Assembly (NCBI GenBank): GCA_009780175.1
Contig: WRAO01000005.1
Span: 1 to 64,000 of the forward strand
From: Oscillospiraceae bacterium
GTDB lineage: Bacteria > Bacillota > Clostridia > Oscillospirales > Oscillospiraceae
Direction of reading: 5' to 3'
DNA length: 64,000 bases
Shown: piece after piece, positions 32,963 through 42,570 of the stretch
Position numbering within the stretch: the stretch's first letter is position 1
Layout of the letters: every line of letters begins with the position of its first letter
Translations under genes and position numbers: made by a program
Notes under the pieces: model-generated
What the model was told of the DNA's origin: nothing
Databases searched by the model: none
Seen by the model: the letters and a program-made list of their open reading frames with translations, nothing else

Positions 32963-33027
32963 GTAGAGGCAAACTGCGTTCGCCCACTATTCCGCATAGC
33001 AAAAATCCCAATTGAAGGAGGTGCCGC

Positions 33028-34821
33028 ATGAAAACCTTGACCGCTTTTCGCCTGTTTCGCCGCTTCTTACCCGGTCACTGGCGCTATTTTCTGGTGGCCT
33101 TCCTCGGCACTGGCCTTAATATCATCTTCATGTTCCTCGCCCCCCAGATCGTCCGCTTCGCAGTAGACGGCATTATCGGCGGCGACCCTGACACACTCCC
33201 AAGCTTCCTGCGCTTTCTATACGGCATCGCACCGCAAACCGCCCTCCTCTATGCCGCGCTCTCGATTTTGCTCTTCATCGCCCTGGGCGGTATATGCAGC
33301 TATATCTCGCGCATCAACATCGGACGAGGCGCGGAAGGTACAGTAAAAAGCCTGCGCAACACCCTCTTCGCCCATGTGCAGAAGTTACCCTTCAAGTGGC
33401 ATACAGAAACCCAAACCGGCGACATCATCCAGCGCTGTACCTCAGACGTAGAGGTCGTCCACAGTTTTTTGAGCACCCAGTTGGTAGAAGTGGTCCGCAC
33501 CCTCGTACTCATCGCGACGGCCACAGTACTCATGTTCGCCATGAACGTGCCTCTGGCCCTCTTCGCCTTCGCCTTTGTCCCCATCATCGTGTGCTATTCC
33601 ATGCTATTCTACGGCCGCATCGCGGACAAATTCCACAAGGCAGACGTGGCCGAGGGTGCCCTCATGGTCCGTGTCCAAGAGAATTTGACCGGCATGCGCG
33701 TAGTCAAAGCCTTCGGGCGTGAGCAGTTTGAACTGGAAAAATTCCACGAGAAAAACGACGCCCACTCCAAAGCCTGGATCGACATGGGCTACCTGCTCGG
33801 CCTCTACTGGGGCATTGGAGACATTGTCACAGGCCTCCAAACCATGGGTGTCATCCTCATCGGCACCTACCTCACAGTCCAAGGGCACATGACCCTCGGC
33901 GCCCTCATCGCCTTTATCAGCTACAGCCAAATCCTCACCTGGCCCGTCCGCGCCTTAGGCCGGACCCTGTCCGACATGAGCCAAGCCACCGTCTCCGCCA
34001 CCCGCCTCCTCGACATCCTAGACGCAAAACCCGAAGACAACGCGCCACACCTCGATACACGCCCCAACCTAGCCGCAGACATCGTCTTCGACCACGTCAG
34101 TTTCGCCTATCATACCACAGAAGTCCTAAACAATCTGAACTTCACCATCCCCAAAGGCACCGTTTTCGGCATCCTAGGCGGCACCGGATCCGGCAAAAGC
34201 ACGATCACCTATTTGCTCACCCGCCTCTACGATCTAACCGACGGGCAGGGCAAAATCACCATCGGCGGCGTAGATATCCGTGAGATAGACCGCCGCGCCC
34301 TCCGCAGAGAGGTAGGGCTGGTTCTGCAAGAACCCTTCCTCTTTTCCAAAACCATAGGCGAAAACATCGCAATCGCAAGAGAAGAGGCAGACCTTGCCGA
34401 AATCCGCCGCATCGCCCAAATCGCGGACGTAGACGCAAACATCATGGAATTCACCAACGCTTACGACACCATCGTCGGCGAGCGCGGCGTCACACTCTCC
34501 GGCGGGCAAAAACAGCGCGTCGCCATCGCCCGGACGCTGCTCCTAAACGCACCCATCCTGATTTTCGACGACTCGCTCTCTGCCGTCGATATGGAGACGG
34601 ACGCGAAAATCCAAAAAGCCCTCCGAGAAAACACCCACGGCGCAACGGTGATCCTCATCAGCCACCGCGTCTCCACCCTCATGCACGCCGACCAAATCCT
34701 CGTCCTCGACGAAGGCCGCGGCGTCGAACTCGGCACCCACAAAACCCTGCTCGCCAAAGACGGAATCTACAGCCGCGTCTACAAACTCCAAAGCCAAGCC
34801 GGGGAAGGGGGTGGGCACTGA
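33028..34821 (+). CDS. Heterodimeric ABC exporter, subunit with degenerate Walker B
   Basis: 597 residues: six-helix exporter domain (about 15-310) plus nucleotide-binding domain. Walker A GGTGSGKST, signature LSGGQKQR and Walker B ILIFDDSLSAVD are seen. The residue after the Walker B Asp, normally the catalytic Glu, is Asp. With the partner below, this gives one degenerate and one canonical ATP site, as in BmrCD or TM287/288. Such exporters move drugs, lipids or peptides outward. RBS AAGGAGG. Its TGA overlaps the partner's ATG (position 34821). Confidence 0.9.
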   Translation: MKTLTAFRLFRRFLPGHWRYFLVAFLGTGLNIIFMFLAPQIVRFAVDGIIGGDPDTLPSFLRFLYGIAPQTALLYAALSILLFIALGGICSYISRINIGRGAEGTVKSLRNTLFAHVQKLPFKWHTETQTGDIIQRCTSDVEVVHSFLSTQLVEVVRTLVLIATATVLMFAMNVPLALFAFAFVPIIVCYSMLFYGRIADKFHKADVAEGALMVRVQENLTGMRVVKAFGREQFELEKFHEKNDAHSKAWIDMGYLLGLYWGIGDIVTGLQTMGVILIGTYLTVQGHMTLGALIAFISYSQILTWPVRALGRTLSDMSQATVSATRLLDILDAKPEDNAPHLDTRPNLAADIVFDHVSFAYHTTEVLNNLNFTIPKGTVFGILGGTGSGKSTITYLLTRLYDLTDGQGKITIGGVDIREIDRRALRREVGLVLQEPFLFSKTIGENIAIAREEADLAEIRRIAQIADVDANIMEFTNAYDTIVGERGVTLSGGQKQRVAIARTLLLNAPILIFDDSLSAVDMETDAKIQKALRENTHGATVILISHRVSTLMHADQILVLDEGRGVELGTHKTLLAKDGIYSRVYKLQSQAGEGGGH

Positions 34822-36662
34822 TGGAACAGTATGATGTCACCGCCCCGCAAACGTTCAGCATCGCGACCTGGAAAAAACTCTGGCCCTTCCTCCTGCCCGT
34901 GCGGCGGCGGTTCCTCTTGGCCATGCTCCTAATCTTCCTCGCCGCCGCAGTCGATGTCATCCTCCCGCTCTTCACCAAATTCGCGGTAGATTGGTTCGTG
35001 GTGCCGCAAACGACAGACGGCCTCGGCCTCTTCGCCTTGGCCTACTTCGCGACTCTCACCGTCCAAGGTACCCTCACCATTTTCTTCTTCCGCCACTGTA
35101 TGGTGGTCGAGATGGAGATGGGCCGCCAGATGAAAATCGCCTGCTTTGTCCATTTGCAAAAACTCTCTTTGAGTTTCTTCAACAAGACCCCCGTCGGCTA
35201 CATCCTAGCCCGTGTCATGAGCGACACGGACCGCATCAGCGGCATTGTGGCCTGGAGCATCGTCAGCTTTTTCTGGGATTTCCTTTTTATGATCGGTATT
35301 ATCCTCTCCATGATGATCCTCAACTGGCGGCTGGCTCTCGTGGTTCTCCTCGTCGTCCCAATCCTCGCGGCGATCAGTTTCCTCTTTAAGAATAAACTTC
35401 TCCAAGTAAACCGCGAAATCCGTTCTACAAACGCCAAAATCGTCGGCATGTACAACGAGGGGATCACCGGCGCGAAGACCACAAAAACCCTCGTGATCGA
35501 AGACCAGATCACAGACGAGTTCAAAGGCGTAACCCGAACCTTCTACGCCGCCAACATGCGCTCCACCCGCCTCATGGCAATCTTCGGCCCCATGATGGTG
35601 CTCATAGGCTCCCTCTCCACGGCCCTCGTTTTATATTATGGTGGATTTTTGGTTTTAGAAAATCTCATCCCCCTCGGCACCCTGTCGGTGTTCTTATCCT
35701 ATACTTTGGTCATCCTGGAACCCGTCCAACAGATGGCTCGCCGCTTTTCTGACTTTATCGCCGCCCAAGTCAACATAGAGCGGGTAACCGCGCTCCTCGC
35801 GGAAGAGATAACGATCCAAGATACACCCGAAGTAGAGGCCCAATACGGTACCATTTTCACTCCAAAACGTACCAATTGGGAACCCATTCGGGGCGATATT
35901 ACCTTCCAAAACATCTGGTTTAGGTACCCAGACGGGGACGAATACGTACTGGAAGACTTCAATTTGGACATCAAAGCGGGCACAAAAGTCGCCATTGTGG
36001 GCCGGACAGGGGCAGGAAAGAGCACCCTAGTTAACCTCGCCTGCCGATTCCTCGAACCAACCCGCGGCAAGGTGTTAATCGACGGCAAAGATTACAAAGA
36101 GCGCAGTCTCCTCTGGCTCCAATCTCGCCTCGGCTATGTCTTGCAAAATCCACACCTTTTCTCCGGTACAGTGATGGAAAATATCCGCTATGGCAAGCTG
36201 GACGCCACGGACGAAGAAGTCATCGCCGCCGCAAAACTCGTCTCAGCGGACCGGGTTGTAGAAAAGTTGGAAAATGGTTACGAAACCGAAGTCGGAGAAG
36301 GTGGCGACCGCCTCAGTACAGGAGAAAAACAGCTTATCTCCTTCGCCAGAGCTGTTTTAGCGAATCCGCCAATCTTTGTGTTAGACGAAGCTACAAGTTC
36401 TATTGATACGGAGACGGAGGGCCTCATCCAAGAGGCGATTAGCCATATCCTCACAGGCCGCACCAGCTTTATCATCGCCCACCGCCTTAGTACGATCCGC
36501 CACGCGGGCCTGATCCTGGTGGTGGACAAAGGCAGAATTGTAGAGCAGGGGACGCATGAGGAGCTAATGGCAGGGAGGGGCAAATATCACAAACTCTACA
36601 CCACGATGATGCTGCGGGAAGAGACAAATCTCGGGGCCTTTTTACCGGAAGAGGAAGAATAA
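34821..36662 (+). CDS. Heterodimeric ABC exporter, partner subunit with non-canonical signature
   Basis: 613 residues: six membrane helices (about 30-330) then NBD. Walker A GRTGAGKST, Walker B IFVLDEATSSID with intact Glu, but the signature is LSTGEKQL instead of LSGGQ. The altered signature belongs to the same composite ATP site as the Asp-type Walker B of the partner, so the degenerate features are complementary and the two clearly form one asymmetric pump. A charged acidic tail (PEEEE) ends the protein. Substrate cannot be predicted. Confidence 0.9.
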   Translation: MEQYDVTAPQTFSIATWKKLWPFLLPVRRRFLLAMLLIFLAAAVDVILPLFTKFAVDWFVVPQTTDGLGLFALAYFATLTVQGTLTIFFFRHCMVVEMEMGRQMKIACFVHLQKLSLSFFNKTPVGYILARVMSDTDRISGIVAWSIVSFFWDFLFMIGIILSMMILNWRLALVVLLVVPILAAISFLFKNKLLQVNREIRSTNAKIVGMYNEGITGAKTTKTLVIEDQITDEFKGVTRTFYAANMRSTRLMAIFGPMMVLIGSLSTALVLYYGGFLVLENLIPLGTLSVFLSYTLVILEPVQQMARRFSDFIAAQVNIERVTALLAEEITIQDTPEVEAQYGTIFTPKRTNWEPIRGDITFQNIWFRYPDGDEYVLEDFNLDIKAGTKVAIVGRTGAGKSTLVNLACRFLEPTRGKVLIDGKDYKERSLLWLQSRLGYVLQNPHLFSGTVMENIRYGKLDATDEEVIAAAKLVSADRVVEKLENGYETEVGEGGDRLSTGEKQLISFARAVLANPPIFVLDEATSSIDTETEGLIQEAISHILTGRTSFIIAHRLSTIRHAGLILVVDKGRIVEQGTHEELMAGRGKYHKLYTTMMLREETNLGAFLPEEEE

Positions 36663-36683
36663 GGCAAAAACTTTACAAAAGCT

Positions 36684-36712
36684 TGACAATTTTCATTTTC
36701 CGTGATAAAGTT
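36684..36712 (+). promoter_or_regulatory. Promoter of the duplicated coiled-coil protein
   Basis: Perfect TTGACA (36684-36689), 17-bp spacer, TAAAGT (36707-36712). The ATG is at 36780 with TGAGGAGG. Confidence 0.7.
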
Positions 36713-36779
36713 AAATCGACCCACAGAGTTTCCCATATTTTCCGGACACAATGACCAAAAATGTGAGGAGGTTTGAGAC

Positions 36780-37214
36780 ATGGCAGATCATGAGAAGAAA
36801 ATTTTGAAAGCCTTGGTAGAGATCGAAAAAACAGTAGAAAAATTGGATGAAACCCTAGACAAACTGGATGGAGCCGAAGGCAAGGTGAAACATTTCATCG
36901 AGCAGGAGAAGGCAATCCACGAGATCAGAAAAATCGTACGCGAAGCAAATAAGATCGAGAAATATGAAGAGAAAGACGCTGAAGCATGGGCCAAGCGCAT
37001 CGTGGCAAACATTGACGGGCAAGAGAAAGCGCTGGAACACATCGCCGTAGCCGTTGAAAAGCTGGACGAAGAGCTTGCCAAAGTCGGTGAAGACGATGGA
37101 AAGGTGAAATCCTTTGTCGCGCAAAAGAAAATTACCCATCAGGTCAAAAAGATTCTGCACAATGTCGGCCTCTATGAGAAATACGCAGAAGATGAACTCG
37201 ATAATCTGATTTAG
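36780..37214 (+). CDS. Highly charged helical protein with internal duplication, unknown
   Basis: 144 residues, about 45 percent Lys plus Glu plus Asp, almost certainly helical. Two copies of a ~65-residue unit can be aligned: VEIEKTVEKLDETLDKL...GKVKHFIEQEKAIHEIRKIV...IEKYEEKD and IAVAVEKLDEELAKV...GKVKSFVAQKKITHQVKKIL...YEKYAEDE. No Cys, no membrane helix, no signal. I do not recognise a family. Strong promoter, strong RBS and its own terminator suggest an abundant single-gene product, perhaps structural or stress related. Confidence 0.75.
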   Translation: MADHEKKILKALVEIEKTVEKLDETLDKLDGAEGKVKHFIEQEKAIHEIRKIVREANKIEKYEEKDAEAWAKRIVANIDGQEKALEHIAVAVEKLDEELAKVGEDDGKVKSFVAQKKITHQVKKILHNVGLYEKYAEDELDNLI

Positions 37215-37227
37215 CAGTATCTATAAC

Positions 37228-37263
37228 AAAAGAGGCTGGCGTCTTATGACGCCAGCCTCTTTT
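37228..37263. terminator. Bidirectional terminator
   Basis: AAAAGAGGCTGGCGTC (37228-37243) and GACGCCAGCCTCTTTT (37248-37263) pair perfectly over 16 bases with a TTAT loop. It lies between convergent genes. Confidence 0.85.
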
Positions 37264-37265
37264 CT

Positions 37266-38018
37266 CTATCGCCCAAATTCCGTAATACACCGAAAAGTAT
37301 AGCCCATCTCCTGATACGTCCGGATCAATTCCTCCATGATCTCCGCATTGGTTGCGGATGTGCTGTGCAGCATGAGGATTGCGCCGGGGTGAATGCGGGG
37401 GATCAGTTTGTCAAAGGCCTGTTGTTTTGTGGGTTGATTGTCCACATACCAGTCCACATAGGCCAGGGACCAAAGTAGGGTCGTATAGCCGAGGTCTTGC
37501 GCCATCCGCAAATTACCATCGCTGTATTTCCCGTTGGGCGGGCGATAGAGTTTGAGCATCGGCTGGCCGACAGCCGCTTCGTAGTGCCGCTCTGTCTCCT
37601 CCAACTCGCTCCGAAAGCGTTGGGGGTCTGAAATCGCGGGCATATTGGGATGACTCATGGTGTGATTGGCTACCGTGTGGCCCTCTTCCACCATCCGCCG
37701 TACGAGATCCGGGTGATCTCTAATATAAGTGCCCACCAAAAAGAAGGCCGCCGGGACACCGGTGGCCTTCAGCGCGTCTAGGATCGGCGCCGTATAGCCA
37801 TTTTCAAAGCCCGCGTCGAAGGTCATGTAGATGACTTTCTCCTGGGTTGGGTCTACAAAATAGGCGTTATATTTCTGCAAGGCCTCCGCTGTCGCGTTGC
37901 CTACAGGCTTTTCGCCGGGGATGGGGAAGGACAGGCCCCAATTCCCGCTCGCGAGGACAGGCGGCGCGAGACAGACAAAGAGGAGGATTGCCAAAAGAAA
38001 GGACAGTGATTTTCGCAT
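37266..38018 (-). CDS. Polysaccharide deacetylase, PdaA-like (spore cortex delta-lactam formation)
   Basis: 250 residues with a signal peptide (about 1-23). The NodB/CE4 motifs are YMTFDAGFENGYT (motif 1; the second Asp of TFDD is Ala-Gly, as in PdaA), HTVANHTMSHPNM (motif 2, His pair for metal), RPPNGKYSDG (motif 3), a WSLAYVDW segment (motif 4) and ILMLHSTSATN (motif 5). PdaA removes acetyl groups from muramic acid so that muramic delta-lactam forms in the cortex. The layout LSFPIPGEKPVGNATAEALQKYNAYF before the domain is the PdaA type. RBS AAAGGAG. It probably acts in sporulation. Confidence 0.87.
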   Translation of the reverse strand: MRKSLSFLLAILLFVCLAPPVLASGNWGLSFPIPGEKPVGNATAEALQKYNAYFVDPTQEKVIYMTFDAGFENGYTAPILDALKATGVPAAFFLVGTYIRDHPDLVRRMVEEGHTVANHTMSHPNMPAISDPQRFRSELEETERHYEAAVGQPMLKLYRPPNGKYSDGNLRMAQDLGYTTLLWSLAYVDWYVDNQPTKQQAFDKLIPRIHPGAILMLHSTSATNAEIMEELIRTYQEMGYTFRCITEFGR

Positions 38019-38161
38019 GCTTAAGACTCCTTTTTACAATAAAATTTCTGCCATTAGAATCTGCAAAACGGAAAAAACTACACCTGACATGAATTGGTTG
38101 AATCTCGCGTGCGCAAATTTGCCATATTAAGAACAGTGAATTTCCATCAAAGAGGTGTATT

Positions 38162-39175
38162 ATGAAAAAACGCCTGATCGCCTTTCTCCTCGCGCTCACG
38201 CTGCTTTATTCCACGCTCCCTATCGTTCATGCGACCGAGAGCGGGGAAGAGGCCGACCACATCAAATGGGTCGACTTCGATGTAAGTTACAGCGCCCTCA
38301 TCGCGACCTTAGACTATGACATCAAAACCTACGACACAGACATCCATCTCAACTGGATTGAACTCCTCGCAGTCTTAGGCGCGCGCTACGGCGGCTCATT
38401 TTCTAAATATAAAAGAAGCCACTTGGACGATCTCGCCAAGAGGCTGCTCGCGGGTGAAAGCCTAGAAGACATCACGCAGGACATGAACTATTACGACTAC
38501 TATCTCGAAGCCTATTCGGCCATCCTCGGCGAGTTTGTCGGGCAACACCGCGCAGAAGTCCCGGACCCGGAGAATCCCGAGCAAAGAATCTGGGAGGACC
38601 GCTATGGCTTGAAAGTGTATTCTCCCATAGCCGAAGGTTTTAGCTATGGTCACTTTGATGACTTCGGCGCGGGCCGCAACTATGGGTATCGTCGTCGTCA
38701 TCTAGGGCACGACCTGTTCGGCAGCGTGGGAACGCCCATCGTAGCGATCGAGAGCGGCACCGTGCAGGTTGTGGGGTGGAATCAATACGGCGGCTGGCGC
38801 ATCGGGATTCGCAGTTTCGACGGTCTGCGCTACTATTATTACGCGCACCTTCGTCAGAATCGGCCTTACCATCCGGATATTGTGGAGGGGCAGGTGGTCA
38901 AGGCGGGGGACGTGATTGGGTATATGGGCCGCACGGGGTATAGCAGGAAAGAAAATGTCAACGGGATTCGCGAGACGCATCTCCACTGGGGTCTTCAACT
39001 CATCTTCCATCCGGAACAAGAGGAGGGGCCGAAGGAGATTTGGGTGGACGTCTATGCCATCACTCGGCTCCTCGCCAGAAACCAGAGCGAGACATACCGT
39101 GTGGCCGAGACGAAGGAGTTCTATCGCACCTACGACTTTGACGAGCCGAATTTGTTTGGTAGGGTAGATCAGTAA
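38162..39175 (+). CDS. M23 family metallopeptidase (LytM-like), secreted
   Basis: 337 residues, signal peptide about 1-24 (ending VHATE). The C-terminal LytM domain has GHDLFGSVGTPIVAIESG (first zinc ligands His-Asp), YYYYAHL (His) and THLHWGLQL (HxH). The N-terminal part (about 35-150) is a helical region without a known domain. M23 enzymes cut peptide crosslinks of peptidoglycan; all ligands are present, so it should be active. It is divergent from pdaA, sharing a short AT-rich spacer, and precedes the FtsW-PBP block. Confidence 0.88.
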   Translation: MKKRLIAFLLALTLLYSTLPIVHATESGEEADHIKWVDFDVSYSALIATLDYDIKTYDTDIHLNWIELLAVLGARYGGSFSKYKRSHLDDLAKRLLAGESLEDITQDMNYYDYYLEAYSAILGEFVGQHRAEVPDPENPEQRIWEDRYGLKVYSPIAEGFSYGHFDDFGAGRNYGYRRRHLGHDLFGSVGTPIVAIESGTVQVVGWNQYGGWRIGIRSFDGLRYYYYAHLRQNRPYHPDIVEGQVVKAGDVIGYMGRTGYSRKENVNGIRETHLHWGLQLIFHPEQEEGPKEIWVDVYAITRLLARNQSETYRVAETKEFYRTYDFDEPNLFGRVDQ

Positions 39176-39210
39176 AATCGTAAGAATCGCGTGCAAAACG
39201 AGAGCGTTTA

Positions 39211-39219
39211 TGATATACT
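39211..39219 (+). promoter_or_regulatory. Extended -10 promoter before the FHA-FtsW gene
   Basis: TGATATACT at 39211-39219 contains an extended -10 (TGn-TATACT). No good -35 is seen 17 bp upstream. The likely ATG at 39286 follows GGGAGG. Confidence 0.4.
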
Positions 39220-39285
39220 ACCATGGAACATTTTCCACCCCAGTCCGTCACGGAAAACAGTACCGCTCCGCTTGGGAGGACATCC

Positions 39286-41190
39286 ATGGATGTTGCGCTG
39301 GAGCCTTTGGCTCTGGAGGGAGTTTTTCCCTACTTCACTTTTCTATCACGCTTTCTCTTGCCCATTCTTGCGGGCATTGTTTTGTTGCGCTGCGCACGTA
39401 GTCTCCTGCGGGAGAGCTATGAGCCGGAGATATGGGGCTATTTGAGTCTGCCCAACGCCTCCCGCATCGCGCTTTACCACTGGGAGAATCTGATCGGCCG
39501 CGCCAAAAGCGCTGATGTGGTTCTCAATTATCCGACCCTCAGCCGCAGCCATCTCGCCCTCATCCGAGACGACAACGCAGAGTGGACCGCGTATGATCTC
39601 GGCTCCAAAGCCGGGGTCACGGTCAATGGCGAATCGTTGGAGGGCGGTATTGAGGTTGAAAAAGGGGATGTGCTGAATCTCGGCGGGGTAGAGGTTGTCC
39701 TGCTGGACTTGCGCCCGGACGAACTCGGCGCGCAGAGCATGGCCCGCACAAAGCCGGGCCGTTGGCTAAAGCCTTCGGGCATATTTTTCTATCTAACCCT
39801 CTTCCAGGCAGTGCTGGCGATTCAGCACTCCATCGCCAATTTCGATCACTTCACCTTGCAAATCCCCCTCGGATTTTTTGCGCTCACTGCGATGATGTGG
39901 GCCTATTTCTTCCTTGTCCGTGCTATGGGGAGAACCGGGTTTGAAGTCGAGGCCTTGGCCTTTTTGATCTGCAGCGTGAGCATGAGCGTGATCGCCACAT
40001 CAAATCCGGCGGAGCTTTTGCGCACGGCGGCCCTGATCTTTGCGGGCATTGTATTTTTCTTTATCATCTGTTACATCCTCAGAGATCTCAACCGAGCAAA
40101 GCAATTGCGCTGGCCGATCGCGATTGTAGGGCTTCTATTTTTGGCGGTGGGGTTCGCTTTGGCCGAGGAAATCTATGGGGCACGTCGCTGGATTGAACTC
40201 TTTGGCATCACAATTCAACCATCGGAGTTTGTCAAAGTTGCTTTCATCTTTGCCGGCGCGGCCTCGTTGGAGCGGCTTTTCGCCCGGCGCAATCTCTTTA
40301 TGTTCATCGCTTATTCCGCCCTCTGCGTTGGCATCCTGGCTCTGATGAACGACTTTGGCTCCGCCGCTGTATTTTTCGCTACCTTCCTAGTGATCGCCTT
40401 CCTCCGCTCCGGAGATTGGGCCACCATTTCGCTCGCGCTTGCCTCTCTCGGCATTGCGGGATTCCTCGTTTTGACCGTCCGGCCGCACGTCGCAACGCGA
40501 TTCGCTACCTGGGGTCACGTCTGGGACAGCCCATTCGGCGCGGGGATGCAGCAGGTGCGAACGCTGTCTTCCACCGCGTCCGGCGGACTCTTTGGTCTGG
40601 GGGCAGGGAATGGGACCTTCCATAGGGTTTTCGCCGCCGATGCGGACATGGTATTCGGTGTAGTTGCTGAAGAGTTGGGGCTTTTAGTTGCGATTATCTG
40701 TATCGCGGCGATTGTTGTCCTTGCGATATTCGCAGTCAGAGCCTCGGCGACGGCGCGGAGCAGTTTCTATGTCATCGCTGCCTGTGCCGCTGTAACGATG
40801 TTTCTCTGCCAAGTCATCCTCAATGTCTTCGGCCCCTTAGACATCATCCCATTTACCGGGATCACCTTCCCCTTTCTCTCCAGAGGCGGATCCAGTATGC
40901 TCGCAAGTTGGGGGCTGCTGGCTTTCATCAAGGCCACGGATAACCGGCAAAATGCCAGTCTTGCCGTAAGGCTTGATCGTTATGCAGTCCGCGAGGCAAA
41001 AAGCGGCAGACATAGCACCCGGCAGAGCACTTATGAAGAGCCGCTTGAAGTATATGAAGAAGATGACGACTACGAGTCCTACGACGAAGCAGAGGAAGAC
41101 TATGCCGAACCCCTAGAGGACGGCGTAGACCCACGGTATTTCGAAGACGATCTCTGGGATACGGACGATGATAGGGAGGAGCGCCGATGA
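39286..41190 (+). CDS. FHA domain fused to FtsW/RodA/SpoVE-family glycosyltransferase
   Basis: 634 residues from ATG 39286 (GGGAGG six bases before); an ATG at 39223 has no RBS. One membrane helix, then an FHA domain (about 65-145: LIGRAKSADVVL, TLSRSHLALI, VNGESLEGG), which binds phosphothreonine. Residues about 170-560 form the SEDS membrane domain, with GARRWIELFGITIQPSEFVKVA (about 300-325) and a C-terminal PFLSRGGSSM. SEDS proteins polymerise lipid II. The tail (about 590-634) is very acidic. The fused FHA implies control by a Ser/Thr kinase. The partner PBP gene overlaps by ATGA. Confidence 0.9.
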   Translation: MDVALEPLALEGVFPYFTFLSRFLLPILAGIVLLRCARSLLRESYEPEIWGYLSLPNASRIALYHWENLIGRAKSADVVLNYPTLSRSHLALIRDDNAEWTAYDLGSKAGVTVNGESLEGGIEVEKGDVLNLGGVEVVLLDLRPDELGAQSMARTKPGRWLKPSGIFFYLTLFQAVLAIQHSIANFDHFTLQIPLGFFALTAMMWAYFFLVRAMGRTGFEVEALAFLICSVSMSVIATSNPAELLRTAALIFAGIVFFFIICYILRDLNRAKQLRWPIAIVGLLFLAVGFALAEEIYGARRWIELFGITIQPSEFVKVAFIFAGAASLERLFARRNLFMFIAYSALCVGILALMNDFGSAAVFFATFLVIAFLRSGDWATISLALASLGIAGFLVLTVRPHVATRFATWGHVWDSPFGAGMQQVRTLSSTASGGLFGLGAGNGTFHRVFAADADMVFGVVAEELGLLVAIICIAAIVVLAIFAVRASATARSSFYVIAACAAVTMFLCQVILNVFGPLDIIPFTGITFPFLSRGGSSMLASWGLLAFIKATDNRQNASLAVRLDRYAVREAKSGRHSTRQSTYEEPLEVYEEDDDYESYDEAEEDYAEPLEDGVDPRYFEDDLWDTDDDREERR

Positions 41191-42539
41191 AAAAAGTAAA
41201 GCGCCGCACCTATTTGATTCTGGCTCCCATCCTCGCCATCTTCGTCTTCCTGACCATCTTCCTCTTCCGCCTCGCTGCCGATGGTGAAACCTGGGCGACT
41301 TTTCCGTCTAACCCTAATATCTTCCACGGCGGTCATTTGGCAATCGGCTCGATCTACGATAGAAATGGCGTTCTCCTCGCCAGCGCGGGGGAGCAAGGTC
41401 TGGAGTTCAACGCAAACGCCGCTATCCGCAGGGCCAACTTTCACGTCGTGGGAGATGGGCGAGGTCACATCGGTACGGGCGCGCTTTCCGCGTATGCAGG
41501 TGCGCTCGTCGGGTATAATCTGATTACCGGCGTCTACGCCTTTGGCGGGGGAGGCAACGCCATTCAACTCACCATAGACGCTGAGCTAAACCGTGTCGCC
41601 TATGAAGCGCTCGCGGGGCGGCGCGGGGCGGTGGTGGTCATGAATTACCAGACGGGGGAGATCCTCGTCTCTGTCTCAGCCCCCAGCTATGACCCCGCAA
41701 ATCCGCCCAGCTTTGCTCCGGACGATCCGGCGTTTGAGGGCGTATATATCAATCGCGTGCTCTCAGCCGCCTATGTCCCGGGATCAATCTTCAAGATTGT
41801 CACCGCGGCGGCCTCCATTGATACCTTTGCCGATGCGTTTACGCGGGAATATGTCTGCAATGGGTATGTGATTATAGACGGCAATCGTGTCACTTGTATG
41901 GGGAATCACGGCAGAATCAGCTTAGAGCGGGCGATGGGCGTTTCCTGCAATCCTTATTTCGCGCAACTCGCAGTAGACCTCGGCGGTAATCGCCTTCGGC
42001 AATACACAGACCGCTTCGGACTTTTAGAGCGCCATAGTCTCAGCGGAACTCTCTCGACTGTTCCGGGTAATTTTGTCGCGGGAGGCCCTGGCAGTGCGGA
42101 TTTGGCCTGGTCCGGGGTGGGGCAGAGCGAGAATTTAATCAACCCTCTCGGCCTGGTCCGCTTCCTTGGCGCGATCGCCCGGGGCGGAACGCCCGTTGAA
42201 CCCCGGTTGATCGCCAACGTCTCCGGCGGACTGCCTTTCAGCCAACGCACCAGAACCGGGCCTGCGATAATGTCTGCCCGTGTAGCGGATCAACTCGGCA
42301 CCTTGCTCAGAGAGACGGCAATCCATTACTATTCCGGAAGTTTCCCGGGTCTAGCGGTCGCTGGCAAGACCGGCACCGCCGAGATAGACGGCCAGTGGCC
42401 CCACGCCTGGTTTGTCGGATTTTTAGACGACCCGGACAATCCGCTGGCCTTTGTTGTGCTGGTGGAACATGGCGGCGGCGGACTAACCGTAGCAGGACCG
42501 GTCGCCAATACAGTATTGCAAGCAGCAGTCAGAAGCTAA
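41187..42539 (+). CDS. PBP2-type peptidoglycan transpeptidase, partner of the SEDS protein
   Basis: 450 residues, one N-terminal membrane helix (about 10-30) and a short dimerisation domain. Transpeptidase motifs: S200-I-F-K203 (SxxK) in VPGSIFKIV, S-C-N near 253, and KTGTAE near 394. The length resembles PbpA-type proteins encoded with an FHA-FtsW partner in other Gram-positives. It crosslinks the strands made by the SEDS partner, in the septum or elongation machinery. Start overlaps the upstream stop, so the pair is translationally coupled. Confidence 0.93.
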   Translation: MKKVKRRTYLILAPILAIFVFLTIFLFRLAADGETWATFPSNPNIFHGGHLAIGSIYDRNGVLLASAGEQGLEFNANAAIRRANFHVVGDGRGHIGTGALSAYAGALVGYNLITGVYAFGGGGNAIQLTIDAELNRVAYEALAGRRGAVVVMNYQTGEILVSVSAPSYDPANPPSFAPDDPAFEGVYINRVLSAAYVPGSIFKIVTAAASIDTFADAFTREYVCNGYVIIDGNRVTCMGNHGRISLERAMGVSCNPYFAQLAVDLGGNRLRQYTDRFGLLERHSLSGTLSTVPGNFVAGGPGSADLAWSGVGQSENLINPLGLVRFLGAIARGGTPVEPRLIANVSGGLPFSQRTRTGPAIMSARVADQLGTLLRETAIHYYSGSFPGLAVAGKTGTAEIDGQWPHAWFVGFLDDPDNPLAFVVLVEHGGGGLTVAGPVANTVLQAAVRS

Positions 42540-42570
42540 ACAGAGAGAAACAGGGGATAAGAAAACAGAT

